NCBI RefSeq assembly: GCF_014647595.1
Contig: NZ_BMPM01000006.1
Location: 1-64,000 of the forward strand
Source: Paenarthrobacter histidinolovorans
Lineage (GTDB): Bacteria; Actinomycetota; Actinomycetes; Actinomycetales; Micrococcaceae
Direction: 5' to 3'
Length of the DNA: 64,000 nucleotides
The notes below the pieces were generated by a model, which was given only the letters and a program-made list of their open reading frames with translations, was not told the DNA's origin and did no database searches. Within the stretch, counting starts at the first letter, position 1. Each line of letters starts with the position of its first letter. A program made the translations under genes and the position numbers. Of the stretch, positions 54,501-62,627 are shown piece after piece.

Positions 54501-56074
54501 TGGTGACCCCGGCAGGAATCACTGATCTTGAATTCGGCGATCCCGTGGAAGCCATCAACCGGGTGGCGGCGAAGATCAAGGCAGGGAACCTGGCGGACCT
54601 GATTATTGTGGAGGATCACGACGGCGCCGCTTCCGGCACGCCCGAGGGCGCCACTTTGGAACAGGAAGTCGCAGCAGGTGGTCCGTTCGCCAAACTGGTC
54701 AATGAAACCACTCCTGACGTCGCTGCCATCTTCACCGGTCACACGCACAAGGAGTACGCCTGGGACGCTCCGGTCCTGGACGCCAACGGCCAGCCCACGG
54801 GCAAGACCCGGCCCATCGTGCAGACCGGAAATTACGGCGAAAACGTGGGCAGCGTGACGCTCACGGTAGACACCGTCAGCAAGTCCGTCACTGCCTACAA
54901 AGCCGCCGTGGTGGACCGGACCACCGAGACCGCTGAGAGCCTCGTGGCCAGCTACCCGCGGGTTGCGGCCGTGAAGGCGATCGTGGACAAAGCCCTTGCC
55001 CAGGCTGCCGAGATCGGCAACCAGCCGGTGGGTGCAGTGACCGCTGATATCACCACCGCCTTCACTCCGGATCCTGCCGGTGGAGCGCCGAAGCGCGACG
55101 ACCGCGCGAGCGAGTCCACGCTGGGAAACCTGGTGGCGGACTCCTTGGTGGACACGCTCAAGGCACCCGAACTGGGCTCTGCGGAGATCGGCGTCGTGAA
55201 CCCGGGCGGCCTGCGCAACGAGCTCTACTACGCGCCGGACGGGACCATCACCTACGCCGAGGCCAACGCGGTGTTGCCGTTCGTGAACAACCTCTGGACT
55301 ACGTCCCTGACAGGCACGCAGTTCAAGACGCTCCTTGAACAGCAGTGGCAGACAAACCCGGACGGCACTGTTCCCAGCCGCCCTTACCAGCAGCTGGGAC
55401 TGTCCAAGAACGTCAACTACACCTACGACGCCGCCCGCCCCGCAGGTGACCGCATCACCGGCATCTGGGTGAACGGCGCCGTGATCGATCCCGCCAAGCA
55501 GTACAGGATCGGTACCTTCAGCTTCCTGGCGACCGGCGGTGACAACTTCCGGATCTTCAAGGAAGGCAGCAACACGAAGGACACGGGGCTGGTGGACCGT
55601 GATGCCTGGATCAAGTACCTGCGCGAGCACAACCCGGTGTCTCCGGACTTCGCACGCCGTTCCGTTGCCGTGGCCAACTCGACCGCGGCGCAGGTGAAGA
55701 CCGGAGAGCCCATCACGCTGGCCATCTCCAAGCTGAACCTGACGTCGATCGGCAGCCCGGCCAACAGCTCGCTGAATGCCGTCTTCGTGGACAGCAAGGG
55801 CGCCGCCGTGGCGCTCGGTTCCGTCCCGGTGACGGCCGGTGCGGCGGCAGTGAACCTCAAGGTTCCGGCGGCGGCAGCTGCAGGCACCGGCACCCTGGTG
55901 CTGACCGCCGTCGAGAGTGGAACGGTGGTGAAGGCAACCGTCACGGTGGCGGACGGCGGACCACAACCGCCGCAGTGCACCGCACCCACCAAGCCGTCCA
56001 AGTGGTACGACATCGTGGGCTGGCTGCGGTACGCGTTCGCCTGGTTGGAGTACCAGAAGTGCCTGAGGGGCTGA
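51539..56074 (+). CDS. secreted ExeM/NucH-type nuclease fused to 5'-nucleotidase
   Basis: A 1511-residue exported multidomain enzyme. A signal peptide ends near AAPAFA/ADD (about 30); a lamin-tail domain (about 40-155, INEAYLSGGSTG) and an OB-like segment (about 235-330) follow. The endonuclease/exonuclease/phosphatase domain is at about 500-840 (LASFNVLNYFP, LEEIENS, IGDFNAYAKED, ASDHDPV). A UshA-type metallophosphatase comes next (INDFHGRID, SAGDNIGAS, VGNHEFDGG, FTGHTHKEY), then the 5'-nucleotidase C-terminal domain (STLGNLVADSL). There is no LPXTG anchor. It could degrade extracellular DNA and then dephosphorylate the nucleotides, scavenging phosphate. The start codon lacks a clear ribosome site. 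Confidence 0.88.
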   Translation: MQHQYWKSAAGTVLSVGLLAAPLTAAPAFAADDPAAPSGTSPVVINEAYLSGGSTGAAFKNKFVELYNSSDTPVSLAGWSLQYRSATATTAPTGITPLTGSIPAKGYYLVQGATNNGSSTAPNLPTPDVQATGTLNPSGTTGTLVLARQATAVSPLPAGSVTANPAIADLLGYGTSNTFETAAAGAPSGNADVKSLNRTNGVDTDSNSADFSLSASITPTGSNGGGTPPTDPGPQPGVKTIAEVQGNGATSPLVGSTVTTRGKVNAVYATGGFNGYYVQTPGTGGDTGGAARTASDALFVYSPTTAGTVQPGDYLELTGAVSEFANQTQITVETAGLKKLSEAAPEVKSTPFSLPANEAARESLEGMLVAPQGDFTVTDNYSLNQYGEIGLAAGTSPLVQPTAVATYGSPEYAAVVADNALRAIKLDDGASTNFLKDSTTKAQQLPYLTTSDPVRVGSPAKFRTDVILGYGNNSWKFQPLAALTPANAESVQPASFTATRPDGPANVGGSLKLASFNVLNYFPTTGDQLSGCVFYTDREGNPITVKEGCNARGAANAENFERQQAKIVAAITKSGADVVSLEEIENSAQFGKNRDDALSKLVDALNVKTPGVWDYVRTPANAPPLSDEDMIRTAFIFKKAAAEPVGESIIHNDTVAFASARKPLAQVFKPVGATDDKKFIAIVNHFKSKGSAATPDDTDKGQGASNIARTKQAESLLAFSKDLQASKGTDKVFLIGDFNAYAKEDPINVLTGAGYSDLEVGTGKHSYLFGGMVGSLDHILASPAAAEKVTGTDIWNINSVESVALEYSRYNNNVTNYYAADEFRASDHDPVVVGLNLTPDAPATVDLQFLGINDFHGRIDTNTVLFAGTVEKLRAAAAPGATAFISAGDNIGASLFASSVAKDQPTIDVLNALELQASAVGNHEFDGGWQDLRERVIAGGTNAKFAYLAANVYQKGTTTPVLPEYKVLDMNGMRVAVIGTVTQEVPSLVTPAGITDLEFGDPVEAINRVAAKIKAGNLADLIIVEDHDGAASGTPEGATLEQEVAAGGPFAKLVNETTPDVAAIFTGHTHKEYAWDAPVLDANGQPTGKTRPIVQTGNYGENVGSVTLTVDTVSKSVTAYKAAVVDRTTETAESLVASYPRVAAVKAIVDKALAQAAEIGNQPVGAVTADITTAFTPDPAGGAPKRDDRASESTLGNLVADSLVDTLKAPELGSAEIGVVNPGGLRNELYYAPDGTITYAEANAVLPFVNNLWTTSLTGTQFKTLLEQQWQTNPDGTVPSRPYQQLGLSKNVNYTYDAARPAGDRITGIWVNGAVIDPAKQYRIGTFSFLATGGDNFRIFKEGSNTKDTGLVDRDAWIKYLREHNPVSPDFARRSVAVANSTAAQVKTGEPITLAISKLNLTSIGSPANSSLNAVFVDSKGAAVALGSVPVTAGAAAVNLKVPAAAAAGTGTLVLTAVESGTVVKATVTVADGGPQPPQCTAPTKPSKWYDIVGWLRYAFAWLEYQKCLRG

Positions 56075-56093
56075 TACCTCACAGGTGAGCCAC

Positions 56094-56136
56094 AAAGCAG
56101 GGCCCTTCACGCAGCCGGAGTGAAGGGCCCTGCTTT
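56094..56136. terminator. bidirectional terminator
   Basis: AAAGCAGGGCCCTTCAC (56094-56110) pairs perfectly with 56120-56136 across a nine-base loop, between the convergent nuclease and permease genes. Confidence 0.9.
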
Positions 56137-56150
56137 TGCGTTCCGGAAGG

Positions 56151-57611
56151 CTACTTGTTGGCCGGTTCCGGCTCGGCCACCCTCTCGGCATCCCGCTGCA
56201 ATTCGGCCTGGAACGCCGCGTAGCGTGCCAGGTGCGCGGGCCGGCGGCGGAGGATGATCCACGCGACCCCAAGGATCACAAACCACACCGGGGTGGCGAG
56301 CAACGCCACCAGGGTGTCCGGCTGGGTGGTGAGGGCCCACAAAACGAAGGCGAAGAACGCGAACACCACCCACACCATCACCACGCCACCGGGCATCTTG
56401 AACGCTGACGATTCGTGCAGGTGCGGCCGGCGCTTCCTGAAGGCCAGGTAGCTGGCCAGGATGATCGACCAAACGAACACGAAGCACACTGCGGACACGG
56501 TAGTGACCATGTCGAAGGCCTTGCCGACGTCCTGGCCTGCGTACATGAGCACGACGCCGGACAGCAGCAGGATGCAGGAAAGGAACAGGGCGTTGCGGGG
56601 TACTTTGCGTCCGGAGAGGGCGCCGAACACCTTGGGTGCGTCGCCCTCCTGTGCCAGTCCGAACACCATGCGGGATGTTGAATAGATCCCGGAGTTGGCC
56701 GAGGACATGGCGGATGTCAGCACCACGAGGTTGACGATGGTGGCCGCTGCGCCGAGGCCTGCCAGGGAGAACATCGCGATGAATGGGCTGTGGCCGGCGG
56801 CGAACTGTGTCCACGGAGTGACTGACATGAGGATGATCAGCGCACCCACGTAGAAGAGGAGCACGCGGATGGGAATGGAGTTGATCGCCTTGGGGAGGTT
56901 CTTCTCCGGGTCCTTGGCTTCCGCGGCGGTGGTGCCCACCAGTTCGATGCCCACGAACGCGAACACTGCGATCTGGAAGCCGGCTACGAAGCCCATGAAC
57001 TCGTTCGGGAAGAAGCCGCCATGGCTCCACAAGTTGGAGAAACCGGCAGGACCGGCGTCTGACTGGAAGCCGCTGAAGATCATGAACAGGCCAACAATGA
57101 TGAGCGCGGCGATGGCCACGATCTTGATAAGTGCGAACCAGAATTCCGTCTCACCAAAGGCTTTCACGGTGGCGAGGTTCAGGAGCAGGAGAATGCCGAT
57201 GGTGATCAGCCCCGGAACCCACAGGGGCAGGGAAGGCCACAGCTCCTGGGAATACCCGGCGATGGCGATCACGTCGGCAATTCCTGTGATGACCCAGCAG
57301 AACCAGTAGGTCCAGCCCGTGAAGAATCCGGCCCAGGGGCCCAGGAGGTCGGCGGCGAAATCGCTGAAGGACTTGTAATTCAGGTTGCTCAGGAGCAGTT
57401 CGCCCATGGCCCGCATGACGAAGAACAGCATGAAGCCGATGATCATGTACACGAAAATGACGGACGGGCCGGCGGCGGATATGGTCTTGCCCGAGCCCAT
57501 GAAAAGGCCGGTGCCGATCGCGCCGCCGATGGCAATGAGCTGGATGTGGCGGTTGCTGAGCTGGCGTTCGAGATGGGGTGAATCGGCGCCAGCGGAAGGA
57601 TGAATCGTCAA
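56151..57611 (-). CDS. amino acid permease, CycA-like (glycine/alanine/D-serine)
   Basis: A 486-residue APC-superfamily permease with 12 predicted membrane segments and the AAT-family start HLERQLSNRHIQLIAIGGAIG, then GTGLFMGSGKTISAAGPS. It resembles CycA, a proton symporter for glycine, alanine and D-serine. A tandem glycine riboswitch lies just upstream, supporting glycine as substrate. The start is TTG 57611, with GGAG five bases upstream; the in-frame extension to 57701 reaches into the riboswitch and is rejected. Confidence 0.88.
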   Translation of the reverse strand: MTIHPSAGADSPHLERQLSNRHIQLIAIGGAIGTGLFMGSGKTISAAGPSVIFVYMIIGFMLFFVMRAMGELLLSNLNYKSFSDFAADLLGPWAGFFTGWTYWFCWVITGIADVIAIAGYSQELWPSLPLWVPGLITIGILLLLNLATVKAFGETEFWFALIKIVAIAALIIVGLFMIFSGFQSDAGPAGFSNLWSHGGFFPNEFMGFVAGFQIAVFAFVGIELVGTTAAEAKDPEKNLPKAINSIPIRVLLFYVGALIILMSVTPWTQFAAGHSPFIAMFSLAGLGAAATIVNLVVLTSAMSSANSGIYSTSRMVFGLAQEGDAPKVFGALSGRKVPRNALFLSCILLLSGVVLMYAGQDVGKAFDMVTTVSAVCFVFVWSIILASYLAFRKRRPHLHESSAFKMPGGVVMVWVVFAFFAFVLWALTTQPDTLVALLATPVWFVILGVAWIILRRRPAHLARYAAFQAELQRDAERVAEPEPANK

Positions 57612-57672
57612 AGGAACTCCGTCGTTCAGGCGGCACAGGGTGCCACATTGATTCGGGTTCCTCCCCGCTCTG

Positions 57673-57850
57673 TAGGTAGACCTGAGAGTTTCCGCAGGCA
57701 TGGGCCTGCTTGCACCTTCGGTGAGCCCGATAGCCGGACTTCTTTCCAGAGTTGCCTAACCGCGGCGGTACATGGGCCTGAGAGATTCCTGGGGAGGGTT
57801 TGCTCCTACGGCGCCTGACGATATGTACCGGCAGGACTCTCCCGCCGCAG
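57673..57850 (-). ncRNA. tandem glycine riboswitch
   Basis: On the minus strand two glycine aptamers follow each other. The first (about 57848-57762) has GGGAGAGTCC, GCGCCGTAGGAGCAA and TCTCTCAGGC, closed by a GCGGCGG/CCGCCGC P1 stem. The second (about 57757-57673) has CTCTGGAAAG, CACCGAAGGTGCAAGC and CTCTCAGG. These are the conserved parts of gcvT-type riboswitches. It precedes the permease gene by about 60 bases, which would hold the expression platform. Confidence 0.92.
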
Positions 57851-57889
57851 ATCAAAAGCGCGCACACCCTGATGGGTGATGCAGCTCAC

Positions 57890-57918
57890 ACAGTAACGAA
57901 GGCCGGCAGGCGGCGCAA
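57890..57918 (-). promoter_or_regulatory. candidate promoter of riboswitch-permease unit
   Basis: On the minus strand TTGCGC (57913-57918) and TACTGT (57890-57895) have a 17-base spacer and lie about 40 bases before the first aptamer. Confidence 0.5.
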
Positions 57919-57928
57919 CCCCATGTCC

Positions 57929-59866
57929 CTAGAGACCCAGAATGCTACGTGCGATCTCGTCGGCATCCCTCAGGGTCCGCTGGCCGCTGGCATAGGCACG
58001 ACCCGAGCGGGGGCGGGCCTCCGCCGCAATGGCGTTGCCCCACTGCGAGGCCGACAGCTGCAAACCCAGAACGTACAGGTTTTCCGTGATGGATCCGTTG
58101 GCGGCTATGGGACGGTACGGATGCGGCTCAACGTCCAGGCCGGTGGTCTGCATGGGCGTCCCCTCCACACTCATCATGATCTTGGTCCGCACCAGGCCAT
58201 CAGACATAAGTTGTTCGAGCAGCGGCGAAATATTGATGCCAACCCTGTTCGCCGGCGACATCGCCTCGATCAGGGTCCGCGCCTCAGCGGGCCCTTCGTG
58301 GACCCAGGGCGAGGCCGCCCGGAACACCTTGGCTCCTCGGTCAACACTGAACTTGGGGTCTGGTCCCACAAAACTCACGACGCCGGCACGCGCCAAGGCG
58401 GCCAACTGCTCCGAACGCAGTGCGGGAGGTCCGCTGGCCAGTCCTTCGACGAACGACTCAAACCAGCCGCGCAACCCTGCCAGCCACGACTCGTCGGTGA
58501 TACCGCCGTCAGCAACGACGGTCTTGAGGATGGCACGGCCGGTGTGGAGCGCGCCGATGGCCATTTTTACGGGGTCCGATTCGCCCAGCGCCGAACGCCT
58601 CGCGTCGTCGTCCAAGTACGCGGTGATCGCTGCGTCCAGGTCGCGCCGTGACTCGAACGTCCGGCCCGCCAACGGCGCCGCCAACCCGCGCAGATTCAAC
58701 CGGCGCGAAGCAACCACATGCTTTTCAACCAGGATTTCCACGTCGCTTTCCCAGTTGGCCGTGGTGTGGGCATGCGGTTGAAGCGCGTCCTCAAGGTCGG
58801 TCAGGAACTGCGCCGGATCCTTGATGGCCGCGGGCTGGGACCGGGCCAGTGTTGAATAATAGGCCCACAGCGCGTCCCGGTGCAGCAAAGGCCACAGGTC
58901 ATGGTCGAAGCCCGGCTGGATGCCCGCTGCCCGGAACCTGTCCACTGCGTCCTCGGTCAAATACCGCATGGTGACGCTGCTGGGGTAATAGCCCTCCAAG
59001 CCAGCCTTTGCCCGGTACGGCGTACCCCTGCGGGAAGCGGCGATGATCCTGGGCTCCCGGCCTGATGCCCGGTATTCCAACACCCCGGCGCCAGGCGCTC
59101 CGGCCTCAACGAACTTGCCCCCGCGGCCCTCGGTCAGCTGGCCCATCACGTCAAAGAAGTTCAACCCCATGCCGCGGACAAGCACGGGCTCATTGTCCGG
59201 CACAGCCTGCCAGTCAACGTCTGCGGGCGGTGCCGGCGGAAAGTAGAGCAAGCCCAACTCGTCAGCTGCGCGCTTGAATGATTTCTGCTCCGGATTCAGC
59301 CGTGATTCGATGTGCCCCAGGGCCAGCACCACGGAATCGACGGTGAGCCTTCCGCCGTCGGCCAGTTCGACGTCGAACATCCCGTCCACCGGGTGCGCCG
59401 CCACGGCGAGCGTTTCGTGGAAGGTGACCTCCACGCCGTCGGGCAGCCGGTCAAGCAGCTCCGCCAGGGTTTGCCGCAAATACCGCCCGTAGAGCGCACG
59501 GCTGGGGAAATCGTGGGAATCGAGGGTCGCCAGCTCCGACTTTTCGGCGTCGTTCAGCCCGGTTCCATCACTACGCCGGGCCTCGCGCCACTGATCAAAG
59601 GAACCACCCGCCAACGGTGCCGCCAACCCCGAATCCTCGGGGATCAGGGTGGGATAGAACGCCTGGGTGTTCATCAGGTACAGGCGCGACTGTTCAGGCT
59701 GCCACACGTGGCCGGAACCGGCGGGATAAGGATCCACCACATGGATCTGGAGGCTGGTGCCCTCCGGACGCTCCGCAGCCCAATTCGCGAGCAACCGTTC
59801 GAGGACACTGGTGCCCCGAGGGCCCGCCCCCAGGAGGGCAACACGGTTGATTTGCGATTTAGCCAC
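57929..59866 (-). CDS. FAD/NAD(P)-binding protein
   Basis: A 645-residue cytoplasmic protein. The N-terminal dinucleotide motif is VALLGAGPRGTSVLERLLANW, followed by the FAD/NAD(P)-binding segments YPAGSGHVW, DSVVLALGH and VRGMGLNFFDVM of the NAD_binding_9 type, and a C-terminal part ending in LYVLGLQLSASQWGNAIAAEA. The substrate is unknown. The start is GTG 59866; the frame runs about 190 codons further upstream through the divergent peptidase gene, a shadow I rejected. It shares a 60-base divergent gap with the oligopeptidase gene. Confidence 0.78.
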   Translation of the reverse strand: MAKSQINRVALLGAGPRGTSVLERLLANWAAERPEGTSLQIHVVDPYPAGSGHVWQPEQSRLYLMNTQAFYPTLIPEDSGLAAPLAGGSFDQWREARRSDGTGLNDAEKSELATLDSHDFPSRALYGRYLRQTLAELLDRLPDGVEVTFHETLAVAAHPVDGMFDVELADGGRLTVDSVVLALGHIESRLNPEQKSFKRAADELGLLYFPPAPPADVDWQAVPDNEPVLVRGMGLNFFDVMGQLTEGRGGKFVEAGAPGAGVLEYRASGREPRIIAASRRGTPYRAKAGLEGYYPSSVTMRYLTEDAVDRFRAAGIQPGFDHDLWPLLHRDALWAYYSTLARSQPAAIKDPAQFLTDLEDALQPHAHTTANWESDVEILVEKHVVASRRLNLRGLAAPLAGRTFESRRDLDAAITAYLDDDARRSALGESDPVKMAIGALHTGRAILKTVVADGGITDESWLAGLRGWFESFVEGLASGPPALRSEQLAALARAGVVSFVGPDPKFSVDRGAKVFRAASPWVHEGPAEARTLIEAMSPANRVGINISPLLEQLMSDGLVRTKIMMSVEGTPMQTTGLDVEPHPYRPIAANGSITENLYVLGLQLSASQWGNAIAAEARPRSGRAYASGQRTLRDADEIARSILGL

Positions 59867-59926
59867 GCTCCAGCCTAACTTCTGCGTGACTTGCTTACCG
59901 TCGAAGGGTGTTGCTTGGATGGGGCG

Positions 59927-62179
59927 ATGACCACCACAGAAGCTGATCCGTCGCCACTTTCCGGGAATGACACCGCACCCGCCTCGGGACCGCGCCATGC
60001 GGCGGAGTCCGCGCCTGAACCCACTGATGAAAATGCCTGGCTCGAGGACATCCACGGCGAAGAGCAGCTGGCATGGGTCAGGGAACAGAACGCCCGCACC
60101 GAGGAACTGCTCGAAGACGCCGACTACGCGGAGGTGGAGTCCGGCATCCTGGAAGTCCTGGACTCCACGGACCGGATCGCCATGGTCAACAAGCGCGGCG
60201 ACTTCTATTACAACTTCTGGAAGGACCAGGAACACCCCAAGGGCCTGTGGCGCCGCACCACCTGGGAGAGCTACCTCAGCGATGAGCCTGAGTGGGATGT
60301 CCTGCTCGACGTCGATGCACTGGCAGCTGCCGAAGGCGTCGAATGGGTCTTCCACGGGGCCGGATTCCTCCGTCCCGTTGACGGCTCCGAATACCGCCTG
60401 GCCATGGTCTCGCTCTCCCCCGACGGTGGCGACGCCGACCGTCACCGCGAGTTCGACGTCGAATCACGCACCTTCGTGGACCCGGCGGCGGGTGGCTTTG
60501 ACATCCCCACAGCCAAAGGCAACATCAGCTGGTTGGATGCCGACACACTGCTCGTGTCCAGCACGGCCGAAGGCCTGCCCGCCACGTCATCCTCGTATGC
60601 ACGGACCGGGGTGAAACTGCGGAGGGGCCAATCCTTGGCCGACGCTGAACGCCTCTTCGAAATTCCGGAGAACCACATGCTGGCCATGGTGGCGCACGAC
60701 TCCACGCCCGGGTTCGAGCGGACCTTCGCCGTTGACTACATCGACTTCTACAACCGCAGTACCTCGCTGCTGCGCGACGACTCGTGGGTGACCATCGATG
60801 TGCCTACCGATGTCAACATCAGCGTCCACCGCGATTGGCTGCTTTTCCGACCCCAGGGTGACTGGGAGGTAGATGGCGTGGTGTACCCGGCGGGGTCACT
60901 GCTGGCCGCAGATTTTGATTCCTACCTTGCGGGTTCCCGTTCATTGCTGGTCCTGTTCACCCCTGATGCTCACACGTCCCTGCAGTCCTGGAGCTGGACC
61001 AAGGATTACCTGCTGCTGAACCTCCTCAGGGACGTCTCCTCCGAAATCCGGGTCCTGGATCCATCCTCCGTTGACGCCTCAGGACTGTGGGCCTCCACCG
61101 TCCTGGATGCCTGCCCTCCGCTGCACGACGTCAACGCCTACGCCGTGGATGATGAGGACATTTCTGATTCCGGCGCCGGAAACGACTTCTGGTTGGTGGC
61201 CACAGGCTTCACGACACCCACCACCCTGACGCGGGGAACGCTTGCGCCCGCTGCCGCGCAGGATGCACCCGCCGGTGGGGTGGCGAGCCGGCACGCCGAG
61301 GTGAAGCGGTCGCCGTCGTTCTTCAACGAAGACGCCTACGAGGTCCAGCAGCACTTCGCCGTTTCCCTTGACGGCACCAAGGTTCCGTACTTCCAGGTTG
61401 CATCCAAGGACCTCGTGCTGGACGGTGAGAACCCCACCCAACTCTCGGGCTACGGCGGGTTCGAAGTTTCCCGGACGCCCGCTTACAGCGGGACCATTGG
61501 GCGCGCCTGGCTCGAGCGCCGCACCATGGGCACATCCTCCGACGACGGTGCTGCCGCCCACTCACGCGGCGGCGTGTACGTGGTTGCCAACATCCGCGGT
61601 GGCGGGGAGTACGGTCCCTCATGGCACCGGGCAGCACTCCAGGAGAACCGGCACCGCGCCTACGAGGACTTCGCCGCAGTAGCCAAAGACTTGATCTCGC
61701 GGGGCGTGACCAGTCGTCGTCGCCTGGGCTGTGTGGGTGGGTCCAACGGAGGCCTCCTGGTGGGCAACATGCTGACCCAGTACCCGGAACTCTTCGGTGC
61801 CGTGTCCTGCGGTGTGCCCCTCCTGGACATGCGCCGATACACCAAGCTTTCGGCGGGCTATTCGTGGATTGCCGAATACGGTGACCCGGATGTGTCGGAA
61901 CAATGGGATTTCATCCGGACCTTCTCGCCGTACCACCTGCTTCGCGACGGCGTGGAGTACCCCGAAACCTTCATCTGGACAGCAACTTCCGACGACCGTG
62001 TGGGTCCCGTTCAAGCCCGGAAGATGGCGGCACGGATGCAGGCCATGGGGATTCCGAATGTTTGGTTCCACGAGGCATTGGAAGGTGGGCATGCGGGAGC
62101 CTCGGACAACCGGCAGGCTGCGGCGTTGCAGGCAAGGAGCAACCACTTCCTGTGGCTTTCGCTGGCCGGGAGTAACTGA
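59927..62179 (+). CDS. prolyl oligopeptidase family serine peptidase (S9)
   Basis: A 750-residue enzyme. About 35-440 form the beta-propeller gate (NAWLEDIHGEEQLAWVREQN near the start), and 450-750 the alpha/beta-hydrolase with nucleophile Ser in GCVGGSNGGLLVG, Asp in TATSDDRVGPVQ and His in EGGHAGASDN. Members cut short peptides after proline; this subgroup is not well characterised. There is no signal peptide. ATG 59927 has GGGGCG close upstream; an earlier in-frame start at 59891 is less likely. Confidence 0.88.
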   Translation: MTTTEADPSPLSGNDTAPASGPRHAAESAPEPTDENAWLEDIHGEEQLAWVREQNARTEELLEDADYAEVESGILEVLDSTDRIAMVNKRGDFYYNFWKDQEHPKGLWRRTTWESYLSDEPEWDVLLDVDALAAAEGVEWVFHGAGFLRPVDGSEYRLAMVSLSPDGGDADRHREFDVESRTFVDPAAGGFDIPTAKGNISWLDADTLLVSSTAEGLPATSSSYARTGVKLRRGQSLADAERLFEIPENHMLAMVAHDSTPGFERTFAVDYIDFYNRSTSLLRDDSWVTIDVPTDVNISVHRDWLLFRPQGDWEVDGVVYPAGSLLAADFDSYLAGSRSLLVLFTPDAHTSLQSWSWTKDYLLLNLLRDVSSEIRVLDPSSVDASGLWASTVLDACPPLHDVNAYAVDDEDISDSGAGNDFWLVATGFTTPTTLTRGTLAPAAAQDAPAGGVASRHAEVKRSPSFFNEDAYEVQQHFAVSLDGTKVPYFQVASKDLVLDGENPTQLSGYGGFEVSRTPAYSGTIGRAWLERRTMGTSSDDGAAAHSRGGVYVVANIRGGGEYGPSWHRAALQENRHRAYEDFAAVAKDLISRGVTSRRRLGCVGGSNGGLLVGNMLTQYPELFGAVSCGVPLLDMRRYTKLSAGYSWIAEYGDPDVSEQWDFIRTFSPYHLLRDGVEYPETFIWTATSDDRVGPVQARKMAARMQAMGIPNVWFHEALEGGHAGASDNRQAAALQARSNHFLWLSLAGSN

Positions 62180-62181
62180 CG

Positions 62182-62251
62182 CCCGATTCGGGGGTTCGCT
62201 GCGTAGTGAGCCATGCGCATGGCCTGTCCCGCAGCGGACCAACGAATCGGG
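62182..62251. terminator. long imperfect hairpin after the oligopeptidase gene
   Basis: The 22-base arms at 62182-62203 and 62230-62251 pair with three mismatches or wobbles, around an inner perfect palindrome GCCATGCGCATGGC (62210-62223). It starts two bases after the stop. Confidence 0.6.
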
Positions 62252-62321
62252 TGACTGAACTGCCGCGTTTTGCGCTGGAAGCCCCGTTCTGCGTATCCTT
62301 GGTGGGCTAGCAATAGCAAAG

Positions 62322-62409
62322 GGAGACGTGCCAGAGCGGCCGAATGGGCTTCACTGCTAATGAAGTGTGGGGCACAACTCCACCGGGGGTTCAAATCCCC
62401 CCGTCTCCG
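62322..62409 (+). tRNA. tRNA-Ser (anticodon GCT)
   Basis: A class II tRNA of 88 bases: acceptor GGAGACG pairs with CGTCTCC, the anticodon loop CTGCTAA puts GCT at 62356-62358, there is a long variable arm (TGTGGGGCACAACTCCACC), and the T loop is TTCAAAT. CCA is not encoded. Confidence 0.96.
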
Positions 62410-62415
62410 CGAACA

Positions 62416-62443
62416 GGTCCCGGTTTTCGAACCGGGGCCTTTT
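62416..62443 (+). terminator. terminator after tRNA-Ser(GCT)
   Basis: GGTCCCGGTT (62416-62425), loop TTCG, AACCGGGGCC (62430-62439), then TTTT. Part of this hairpin is repeated in the following spacer and again after the next gene. Confidence 0.85.
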
Positions 62444-62551
62444 GCGTTTAACCGGGGCCTTTTGCGTTTAAGGGTGCCGTGGCGTTTTGCGTTTAAGGGT
62501 GCCGTGAGCGGCCTCAGTGTGGCCTCCGTCCGGCCTCCGTGCGGCCTGAAG
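62430..62551. repeat. cluster of short tandem repeats
   Basis: AACCGGGGCCTTTTGCGTTT occurs twice in tandem (62430-62449, 62450-62469). AAGGGTGCCGTG occurs at 62470-62481 and 62495-62506 with TTTTGCGTTT between. Then 11-base units beginning GGCCTC follow near 62510-62551. All lie between the tRNA terminator and the next gene and look like successive slippage duplications. Confidence 0.85.
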
Positions 62552-62627
62552 GCGCGGATGACTTTCCCTGCGGCGGCCATTAGTACCGGGCCCGGGTGGC
62601 TTGCCTGCTCGGGTATCGTGTATTTAT

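Noticed and set aside
54194..56272. 692-codon frame on the minus strand
   Set aside because: Antisense to the nuclease/nucleotidase gene, whose motifs are unambiguous; it even crosses the terminator at 56094-56136.
57151..57867. 238-codon frame covering the riboswitch
   Set aside because: It runs out of frame through the riboswitch and the permease N-terminus; both of those have strong signatures.
59867..60445. N-terminal extension of the FAD/NAD(P)-binding protein
   Set aside because: It is the antisense shadow of the oligopeptidase gene; the dinucleotide-binding motif begins right after GTG 59866.
62322..62450. Integrase-type attachment site at tRNA-Ser(GCT)
   Set aside because: The flanking repeat starts at the last tRNA base and covers the terminator rather than the tRNA 3' half, and no integrase is present, so classical site-specific integration is not supported.
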